DNA of 37,548 nt from Vibrio sp. CAU 1672 (GTDB lineage: Bacteria; Pseudomonadota; Gammaproteobacteria; Enterobacterales; Vibrionaceae). Location of the stretch: contig NZ_JARHUF010000030.1 of assembly GCF_029223195.1 (NCBI RefSeq), forward strand, positions 1 to 37,548, given 5' to 3'. Made by a program: the position numbers and the translations under genes. This document shows positions 8,903 through 15,599 of this stretch, one piece after another (the first letter of the stretch is position 1; each line of letters opens with the position of its first letter). Under the pieces are notes generated by a model. That model worked only from the letters and a program-made list of their open reading frames with translations, made no database searches and was not told the DNA's origin.

Positions 8903-10854
8903 TATGCGATCCTCCTTTGTTCGCCTTGCCCCGGGGTGAGCTCATGCTCGATCAGTGTTTCAATCACCAGTGAAGTGTTAATCCGGGTTTTGGTGCCATC
9001 CTGATAGGTGATCACCGTATCAACATCCACTTTTGGCTGGTCGCTGTAGATGGTCTCGATGATGTCGCCATACTTCTCTGCCACCACTCCCCGGCGCACT
9101 TTACGTGTACGGGTCAGTTCGCCGTCATCAGCATCCAGCTCTTTATACAGCAGAATGAACTTACTGATTTTTTGCGCGTCGGGCAGTGACTGGTTCACTT
9201 TCAGCACCTCTTCGCGAATGACCTGATACACTTCCGGCTGAGCCGATAAGTTGGTGTAGTTGGTAAACGCAATGCCTTTTTGTTCGGCCCATTTGGCAAC
9301 AATGGCGTAGCGTATACAGATGATCGCCGACAGCCAGGGTCTGCCCTTACCTACCACGACGGCTTCGGCGATAAACGGCGAGAACTTGAGCTTATTCTCG
9401 ATAAACTGCGGCGAGTAGCGGTCACCACGGCTGGTCTCCGACATATCTTTCAGGCGGTCAATCACCACCAGATGTCCCGACTCTTTGAAGTAACCGGCAT
9501 CACCAGTATGCATCCAGCCATCACGGACATCCTCTTCAAATGCCGTCGTGTTATTGAGGTAACCGGTAAACATCCCGCTGGTTTTGGCAATGATTTCCCC
9601 CACACCATTACTGTCCGGGTTAATGACTTTGACTTCGGCATTATCAAACGCCACCCCCACCGAGTCGTAATCAACATCATCGGCCTGGTGCACGGTATAC
9701 GCACCACACATTTCGGTCTGGCCATACAACTGTTTGAGCGGAACACCGATCGCCTGCAGGTAGCGGAAAGTATCCGGCCCCATCGCCGCCCCGCCCGTCG
9801 CCGCCGAGCTCAGATTAGAAAAACCTAATCGGTCACGCAGGGCACGTAACAGGATCCACTCGGCCATCCATGAACGTTTACCCTGTTCCAGCGCTTTGTT
9901 GGCCAGTTTCATGCCCAGTTTGTACATCTTCTGTTTAAACGGGGTGGAATCCATCATTCGCGCCGATACATCCGCAACAATGTTTTCCCACACCCGCGGG
10001 GCAAGCAGAACAAAGTTGGGCCCGATTTCACGCAGGTCAGCCATCATGGTTTCCTGCTCTTCGACGAAATTGACAATTTGGCGAGATATTAATGCCTGCC
10101 CTACGACATACACCTGCTCCATAATCCAGGGCAATGGCAACACCGACACGTAGTTATCACCGGGAGAGCGTGGATCGGCACGCAAATAGGCCGCACAGTG
10201 ATCGAGGAAGGTACCGCTATGTAACTGAGCCAGCTTGGGTTTTGATGTCGTACCGGAAGTTGTGCAAAGAATCGACAGATCACTTCCCTGAGTTGACGCC
10301 ACCATGTCGGTGTACCTGTCCGGCTCCGCGTTATCTATGCGTTGGCCGCTCTGGTAAAGCGTTTCCACATTGACCAGACGTGGATCGTCATACTTTCTCA
10401 TCCCTCTCGGATCACAGTAGACAATATATTCAACGCTTGGGATCTCATCACCCAGTTCAAGCAGTTTGTCACACTGCTCTTCATCTTCCGCAATCACCAC
10501 CCTGGCTTTGGCGTAATTGATCAGGTAAGCCACTTCTTCATGCATCGAATCCTGGTAAATGCCGAGTGAATACCCCTTGATGGCGTGCGCTGCTATCTCA
10601 CCCCAGACCCACTCCGGACGGTTATCACCGAGCAGTCCAATCACATCCTCCTCACCGATACCGAGCTCCTGCAAGGCCAGCGCCATCCACTTGACGCGGT
10701 TGTGATAGTCCAGCCAGGTAAACTCGCGCCAGATGCCAAATTCTTTTTCCCGCATCGCCACCTGCTCTGGCCAGTGCCCGGCATTGTGCTGCAACACTTT
10801 GGGGAAGGTATCTAAGCGGGTTATATCTGCCCAATCATTATGCTGCTGTGCCAT
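8902..10854 (-). CDS. AMP-forming long-chain-type acyl-CoA synthetase
   Basis: 650 aa. The phosphate-binding P-loop is CTTSGTTSKPKLAQL, followed by LPLPWIMEQVYVVGQAL, the adenine motif LYGQTEMCGAYTVHQ, the DGWMHTGDAGYF motif and the hinge IDRLKDMSE. The architecture matches eukaryote-like long-chain acyl-CoA synthetases (FadD15 type), with a C-terminal region ending in DGTKTRINTSLVIETLIEHELTPG. It makes acyl-CoA from a free acid, ATP and CoA in the cytoplasm. It is embedded between livG and livH with TAATG overlaps at both ends, so it is stoichiometrically tied to the transporter, which suggests import coupled to CoA trapping. The substrate chain type is not readable. Confidence 0.87.
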   Translation of the reverse strand: MAQQHNDWADITRLDTFPKVLQHNAGHWPEQVAMREKEFGIWREFTWLDYHNRVKWMALALQELGIGEEDVIGLLGDNRPEWVWGEIAAHAIKGYSLGIYQDSMHEEVAYLINYAKARVVIAEDEEQCDKLLELGDEIPSVEYIVYCDPRGMRKYDDPRLVNVETLYQSGQRIDNAEPDRYTDMVASTQGSDLSILCTTSGTTSKPKLAQLHSGTFLDHCAAYLRADPRSPGDNYVSVLPLPWIMEQVYVVGQALISRQIVNFVEEQETMMADLREIGPNFVLLAPRVWENIVADVSARMMDSTPFKQKMYKLGMKLANKALEQGKRSWMAEWILLRALRDRLGFSNLSSAATGGAAMGPDTFRYLQAIGVPLKQLYGQTEMCGAYTVHQADDVDYDSVGVAFDNAEVKVINPDSNGVGEIIAKTSGMFTGYLNNTTAFEEDVRDGWMHTGDAGYFKESGHLVVIDRLKDMSETSRGDRYSPQFIENKLKFSPFIAEAVVVGKGRPWLSAIICIRYAIVAKWAEQKGIAFTNYTNLSAQPEVYQVIREEVLKVNQSLPDAQKISKFILLYKELDADDGELTRTRKVRRGVVAEKYGDIIETIYSDQPKVDVDTVITYQDGTKTRINTSLVIETLIEHELTPGQGEQRRIA

Positions 10855-11672
10855 TATGCACTCTCCTCTAATGTCGGTAGCTCTTCGCCTAAATAAGCTT
10901 TTTTCACATGCGGGTTTTCCATCACCTGCTCCGGCTCGCCCATGGCAATGTGTTTACCAAAATCCAACACTAAAACCCGGTTAGAAATGTCCATCACCAC
11001 CCCCATGTCGTGCTCGATCATGATGATCGTGATATCCAGCTCTTCGTTCAGGTCCATAATGTAACGAGCCATGTCTTCTTTTTCTTCCAGGTTCATCCCG
11101 GCCATCGGCTCGTCGAGCAGAAGCAGCTTAGGTCTGAGCGCGATTGCCCGCGCCAACTCGACCCGTTTACGCAACCCATATGAAAGAGTTCCGGCGGTGG
11201 CCTTACGAATGTGCTGGATCTCAAGAAAATCAATGACGTCTTCCGCGTACTTGCGGTGCGCCATCTCTTCTTTTTGCGCGTTGGAAAACCAGTACAACGG
11301 TCCGGTAACAAAGTTGTTTTTCAGCAGGTGATGTCGCCCGACCATGATGTTGTCGAGTACTGACATATGGGAAAAGAGCGCCAGATTCTGGAAGGTTCGC
11401 CCTAACCCCAACTCAGCACGCTGGCTGGGGGTGCGTTTGGTGACGTCCTGGCCGTCAAAAACAACGGAGCCCTTGTTTGGCGTGTAGCGGCCCGAGATGC
11501 AATTGAGCATCGAGGTTTTACCCGCCCCATTTGGACCAATGATTGAAAAGATTTCCTTCTCATTCACGTGGAAGCTCACATCGGTTAAAGCTTTAACCCC
11601 ACCAAAGGCCAATGAAATATCGTTTACCTGCAACAGAGGTGTTTCCGATACCATAGTGGATCTCCCTTTCAT
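10854..11672 (-). CDS. LIV-type ABC transporter ATPase, LivG-like; first gene of the operon
   Basis: 272 aa. Walker A is GPNGAGKTSMLN, signature LSYGLRKRVELARAIALRP, Walker B LLLLDEPMAGM and switch IEHDMGVVMDIS. It contains the LivG-type insertion between Walker A and signature (residues about 95-150). The chosen ATG follows AAAGGGAG; it encodes MKGRSTMVSETPLL, and the internal Met at residue 7 is a possible alternative start. As the first gene of the minus-strand operon, its 222-bp upstream region holds two copies of the motif shared with the etf promoters. Confidence 0.9.
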   Translation of the reverse strand: MKGRSTMVSETPLLQVNDISLAFGGVKALTDVSFHVNEKEIFSIIGPNGAGKTSMLNCISGRYTPNKGSVVFDGQDVTKRTPSQRAELGLGRTFQNLALFSHMSVLDNIMVGRHHLLKNNFVTGPLYWFSNAQKEEMAHRKYAEDVIDFLEIQHIRKATAGTLSYGLRKRVELARAIALRPKLLLLDEPMAGMNLEEKEDMARYIMDLNEELDITIIMIEHDMGVVMDISNRVLVLDFGKHIAMGEPEQVMENPHVKKAYLGEELPTLEESA

Positions 11673-11768
11673 TATTTTGAGTGCATTCCATTAAGCACTA
11701 TCTGATATCTAACTTAACGCTGATACTGGTAACCGCTTCCACACCTATGCATCATCTTTAAATTTCAG

Positions 11769-11784
11769 TTTACGTTAACGTTAA
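11769..11784. promoter_or_regulatory. LiuR-like operator upstream of livG, site 1
   Basis: TTTACGTTAACGTTAA fits TTKACG-N4-CGTWAA and contains the perfect palindrome ACGTTAACGT (11772-11781). It lies 97 bp upstream of the livG start. The same motif occurs in the etf promoters. Assignment to a LiuR-type MerR regulator is from memory of that family's regulons and is inference. Confidence 0.5.
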
Positions 11785-11847
11785 CTAAAACTCAGAATAG
11801 TTGCTCGATGATTAAGTTGCAATTGAGTTCATCAACAAAGATTTGAA

Positions 11848-11863
11848 CTAACGCAAACTTTAA
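11848..11863. promoter_or_regulatory. LiuR-like operator upstream of livG, site 2 (weaker)
   Basis: CTAACGCAAACTTTAA matches TTKACG-N4-CGTWAA with differences at the first position, the third and the second half's G. It shares the CAAA centre with the etf site at 13593. It lies between the ETF-QO stop and livG, both on the minus strand, so it can serve only livG. Confidence 0.35.
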
Positions 11864-11894
11864 GTAAATAAATTGTTAAATCCAGAATCGTCAA

Positions 11895-13532
11895 TTACAT
11901 GTTTGGATAGTTAGGACCGCCGCCACCTTCGGGAGGCGTCCAGGTAATGTTTTGACAGGGGTCCTTGATGTCACACGTCTTGCAGTGGATACAGTTTGCG
12001 GCATTGATCTGTAACGCCGGCTGAGGCTGATTGCGGACGATTTCGTACACCCCCGCCGGACAGTAACGCTGGGCAGGTTCGGCGTACAGTTCGAGGTTCT
12101 GCTCTATTGGTATGCGCTGGCTCTCGAGCTGCAAATGACACGGCTGGTTTTCTTCATGAGAGATGTTGGACAGATAAACCGAGGAAAGGCGGTCGAAACT
12201 CAACACCCCATCGGGTTTGGGGTAATGGATAGTCTCACTGGTCTTGGCCAGTGCCAGGGCTTGGTGGTCCGGGGTTTCAGAGTAAATATTCCAGGCAGCG
12301 TTCCCTTGCAGCAGATTTTGCTCCACCACCGCTAAACCGCCCCCGAGCCACGAGCCAAAACGGTCAACACCGGTGGCAAAATTGCGGGCCCGGTACAGCT
12401 CATCGTACAGCCATGATTGTTTGAAATGGCTGGCATAATCGGGCTTAGCCAACTGATTTTCCAACGCTTCGATCACCGACTCCGCCGCAAGCATACCGGA
12501 TTTCATCGCGGTATGGGTGCCCTTTATTTTGGCGCTGTTAAGCGTTCCAGCATCACAACCAATTAACAGCCCGCCATCAAACTGCTGGGTCGGCAGCGAA
12601 TGCAAGCCGCCCTTGGCGATCGCCCTGGCACCATAACTGATGCGTTTTCCATTTTTGAGGTACTGGCTGATCGTGGGGTGATGTTTGAAACGCTGAAACT
12701 CATCAAATGGGCTGAGGTGCGGGTTGGCGTAACTGAGATCGACAATCAAACCGACCGCCACCTGATTATCCTCTAAGTGGTAAAGGTAACTGCCCCCCGT
12801 TGCCTCTCCTGCCAGGGGCCAGCCCAGGCCGTGCACGATCAGGCCCTGCTGGTGCTGTTCGGCAGGCACTTCCCACAGCTCTTTAAAACCGATCGCATAG
12901 TGTTGCGGGGTCTTGTCTTTGGCCAAATAAAACTTACTTATCAATTGCTTGCCGATATGACCGCGTGCGCCCTCTGCCACCAGAGTATATTGGGCTCTGA
13001 GCTCAATACCCGGCTCAAAGTTGGATTTGGGCTGACCGTGTTTGTCCAGTCCCATGTCGCCGGTGATCACGCCACAGACGCGGTTTTGCTCATCAAATAA
13101 GGCTTCGCTGGCGCTGAATCCCGGATAGATTTCAACGCCGAGCGATTCGGCCTGAGATGCCAGCCACCGGCACAGGTTGCCCAGGCTGATGATGTAGTTA
13201 CCCTGGTTATGCAATGTCTTGGGGACAGCCCACTCAGGCACCTGGTAACCGTTCTGTGCGCTACTGAAATAATAGGTCTGGTCCTGGCTTACTTCGGTAT
13301 TGAGCGGCGCGCCGTTTTCCCGCCAGTTCGGGAACAGCTCATCCAGACTGCGCGTTTCAAACACCGCGCCCGAGAGAATATGCGCTCCGACCTCTGAGCC
13401 TTTCTCGACCACACAAACCGAGATGTCTTGGTGTTTCTCCCTAGCCAGTTGTTTGATTCGGCATGCGGCAGACAATCCGGCCGGCCCGGCGCCAACCACC
13501 AACACATCAAACTCCATGCATTCTCTTTCCAT
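11895..13532 (-). CDS. etfD: Electron transfer flavoprotein-ubiquinone oxidoreductase
   Basis: 545 aa, normal for ETF-QO. The N-terminal FAD dinucleotide-binding motif is VLVVGAGPAGLSAACRIKQLA and an E-G-A-R-G-H signature sits in VAEGARGHIGKQL. The C-terminus has the 4Fe-4S ligands NAANCIHCKTCDIKDPC and the near-invariant end TPPEGGGGPNYPNM. A membrane-bound enzyme, it takes electrons from reduced ETF and delivers them to ubiquinone, draining acyl-CoA dehydrogenase reactions. The first ATG has an AAGGGAA site; a second Met five residues on would be an alternative. It is divergent from etfB-etfA with a shared operator-like site. Confidence 0.95.
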   Translation of the reverse strand: MERECMEFDVLVVGAGPAGLSAACRIKQLAREKHQDISVCVVEKGSEVGAHILSGAVFETRSLDELFPNWRENGAPLNTEVSQDQTYYFSSAQNGYQVPEWAVPKTLHNQGNYIISLGNLCRWLASQAESLGVEIYPGFSASEALFDEQNRVCGVITGDMGLDKHGQPKSNFEPGIELRAQYTLVAEGARGHIGKQLISKFYLAKDKTPQHYAIGFKELWEVPAEQHQQGLIVHGLGWPLAGEATGGSYLYHLEDNQVAVGLIVDLSYANPHLSPFDEFQRFKHHPTISQYLKNGKRISYGARAIAKGGLHSLPTQQFDGGLLIGCDAGTLNSAKIKGTHTAMKSGMLAAESVIEALENQLAKPDYASHFKQSWLYDELYRARNFATGVDRFGSWLGGGLAVVEQNLLQGNAAWNIYSETPDHQALALAKTSETIHYPKPDGVLSFDRLSSVYLSNISHEENQPCHLQLESQRIPIEQNLELYAEPAQRYCPAGVYEIVRNQPQPALQINAANCIHCKTCDIKDPCQNITWTPPEGGGGPNYPNM

Positions 13533-13579
13533 GGTGTTAATTCCCTTCTTCTTTGCATGTTGCCAAGTTGTTAACAGTA

Positions 13580-13621
13580 AATATATTTAAAGTTGACGCA
13601 AACGTAAAGGTAAATTAACAT
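13580..13621. promoter_or_regulatory. Divergent overlapping etfD / etfB promoters with shared operator
   Basis: Plus strand: -35 TTGACG (13593-13598), 17-bp spacer, -10 TAACAT (13616-13621) toward etfB. Minus strand: -35 TTTACG (13608-13603), 17-bp spacer, -10 TATATT (13585-13580) toward etfD. The two -35 boxes are the two arms of the imperfect palindrome TTGACGCAAACGTAAA (13593-13608), so one bound regulator would control both directions at once. Confidence 0.6.
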
Positions 13622-13670
13622 CATTTTAAAGTCACCATCACATCGTCTTCACTGTAAAAAGGAATCTAAC

Positions 13671-14423
13671 GTGAAAATACTAGTGCCGATCAAAAGGGTC
13701 ATTGACCCTTACATTAAGGTTCGCGTCAAAGCGGACTGCAGCGATGTTGAAACCACGAACGTCAAGATGACAATCAACCCATTCTGCGAAATCGCCGTTG
13801 AGGAAGCCGTACGACTTAAAGAACAAGGCATTGCTGATGAAGTCATCGCGGTCAGTGCGGGCGGCACGCCTTGCCAGGAACAATTACGCACCGCCCTGGC
13901 TCTTGGTGCAGACCGGGCCATTCATATCGACACTCAGGATAGGATCGAACCTCTGGTAGTCGCGAAACTGCTCAAAGCAGTGGTCGAAAAAGAGCAGACA
14001 CAGCTGGTGATCAGCGGTAAGCAGTCCATTGATACGGACAACAACCAGGTCGCGCAAATGTTGGCGGCACTGCTTGACTGGCCGCAGGCAACCTTTGCGT
14101 CAAACGTAAAGATTGAAGGCCAGCATCTGCAGGTAGTGAGAGAAGTAGACGGTGGTTTAATGACAGTCGCCATGCCATTACCAGCCGTGATCAGTACGGA
14201 TTTGCGTCTGAACGAGCCGCGGTTTGCCTCTTTACCCAATATCATGAAAGCCAAACGTAAACCGTTAGACACCGTTAGCCCGGAAAGCTTAGGAGTTGAG
14301 GTGGTGTTCAGCCAGACTGTCACTGAAGTTACTCCCCCAGCCCAACGTCAGGGCGGGATCAAGGTGGGATCGGTTTCCGAACTGATCGACAAGCTACGTA
14401 ACGAAGCGAAGGTGATTGTATGA
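13671..14423 (+). CDS. etfB: Electron transfer flavoprotein beta subunit
   Basis: 250 aa starting at GTG with AAAAAGGA upstream. It begins with the family opening MKILVPIKRVIDPYIKVRVKAD and NPFCEIAVEEAVRLKE, followed by the GxxxxxxxLRTALALGADRA nucleotide-binding region. The ETF-beta signature VDGGLMTVAMPLPAVISTDLRLNEPR...PNIMKAKRKPL is complete. It binds AMP and docks with EtfA and acyl-CoA dehydrogenases to carry their electrons. Its last codons overlap etfA by ATGA, so the two subunits are translationally coupled. Confidence 0.97.
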   Translation: MKILVPIKRVIDPYIKVRVKADCSDVETTNVKMTINPFCEIAVEEAVRLKEQGIADEVIAVSAGGTPCQEQLRTALALGADRAIHIDTQDRIEPLVVAKLLKAVVEKEQTQLVISGKQSIDTDNNQVAQMLAALLDWPQATFASNVKIEGQHLQVVREVDGGLMTVAMPLPAVISTDLRLNEPRFASLPNIMKAKRKPLDTVSPESLGVEVVFSQTVTEVTPPAQRQGGIKVGSVSELIDKLRNEAKVIV

Positions 14424-15346
14424 AGAACTTAATCATTGCCGAACATGACAACAACCAACTCCACGCCGATACGCTTAAAGTCGTCAGTGCCGCCAGTCAG
14501 CTAAGCCAGGACAACACCTTGCTGGTGATCGGCTACCAATGTGAGGCGGTGGCCGGACAAGCCAGTCGCGTAGACGGTATCAGCAAGGTAATACACATTG
14601 ATGACCAGGCGTTTATCCATCGATTTGCCGAGGACGTAACCCCAGCCGTTGTCAGCCTGCTCGGTGACTTTCAGGGCGTCTGGACCAGTTCCTCATCACA
14701 AGGCAAAGATCTGGCACCGCGGATTGCGGCCAAATGTGGGGTTGGTCAGATTTCCGATATTGTGCAAGTTGTCGATGAAACCACCTTTATCCGGCCGATT
14801 TATGCCGGTAACGCGTTCGCCAAAGTCTCCACCAGTGACAGCTTACGCGTGATCACGGTACGGGCTTCTGCATTTGAACCCGTTGGCTGCAACAGTAAGG
14901 CTGAAGTTACCCTGCAGCAGGCCGCGGCAACATCACCCATGGTTGAGCTGGTCTCTATCGACAAAACCGAATCAGCGCGCCCGGAACTGACCTCGGCGGA
15001 AGTGGTGATCTCCGGTGGCCGCGGGGTCGGCAGTAAGGAAAACTTCGCCTTACTGGAACAGGTGGCGGATAAATTGGGCGCGGCAATTGGCGCATCCCGT
15101 GCCGCCGTTGATGCTGGCTTTGTCGCCAATGACTTGCAGGTGGGTCAAACCGGCAAAATCGTTGCGCCGAAACTGTATATCGCCGTGGGCATCTCCGGGG
15201 CCATTCAACACCTCGCCGGTATGAAAGAGTCCAAGGTCATTGTGGCGATCAACAAAGATCCGGATTCGCCGATTTTTGAAGTGGCCGACTACGGATTGGT
15301 CGGCGATCTGTTCGACGTGTTACCTCAGCTCGCTGAGCAGCTATAA
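14420..15346 (+). CDS. etfA: Electron transfer flavoprotein alpha subunit
   Basis: 308 aa. The C-terminal FAD domain is complete: SAEVVISGGRGVGSKENF, SRAAVDAGFV, QVGQTGKIVAPKLYIAVGISGAIQHLAGM and the signature VIVAINKDPDSPIFEVADYGLVGDLFDVLP. It forms the heterodimeric soluble flavoprotein with EtfB and passes electrons to ETF-QO encoded divergently next door. It overlaps etfB by four bases. Confidence 0.97.
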   Translation: MKNLIIAEHDNNQLHADTLKVVSAASQLSQDNTLLVIGYQCEAVAGQASRVDGISKVIHIDDQAFIHRFAEDVTPAVVSLLGDFQGVWTSSSSQGKDLAPRIAAKCGVGQISDIVQVVDETTFIRPIYAGNAFAKVSTSDSLRVITVRASAFEPVGCNSKAEVTLQQAAATSPMVELVSIDKTESARPELTSAEVVISGGRGVGSKENFALLEQVADKLGAAIGASRAAVDAGFVANDLQVGQTGKIVAPKLYIAVGISGAIQHLAGMKESKVIVAINKDPDSPIFEVADYGLVGDLFDVLPQLAEQL

Positions 15347-15355
15347 ATCCCCAAA

Positions 15356-15387
15356 CCGGGGCAGCAGACGGTGCTCTCCTACCCCGG
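15356..15387 (+). terminator. Weak hairpin after etfA
   Basis: CCGGGG (15356-15361) can pair with CCCCGG (15382-15387) ten bases after the etfA stop, followed by a second short hairpin GTTACC/GGTAAC. There is no U-tract, so a Rho-independent terminator is uncertain. Confidence 0.3.
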
Positions 15388-15599
15388 CGTTACCGCTCTG
15401 GTAACAGGACAAATAGTATCAGCCTACTCTCTGCTTAACTGTCCACCAGCACTCCAACCGCGCTTTTCTGGCTACTCTTTTGTGATAATTATTTGCCGCT
15501 ACCTCGATAGGTTTTGTTAACCGGAGTAATGGCTAGTAGTCAAAGCCACAAAAATTCAATATCTTAGTACTAATTTTCCGTTGTGCTAGAGAATAACCA

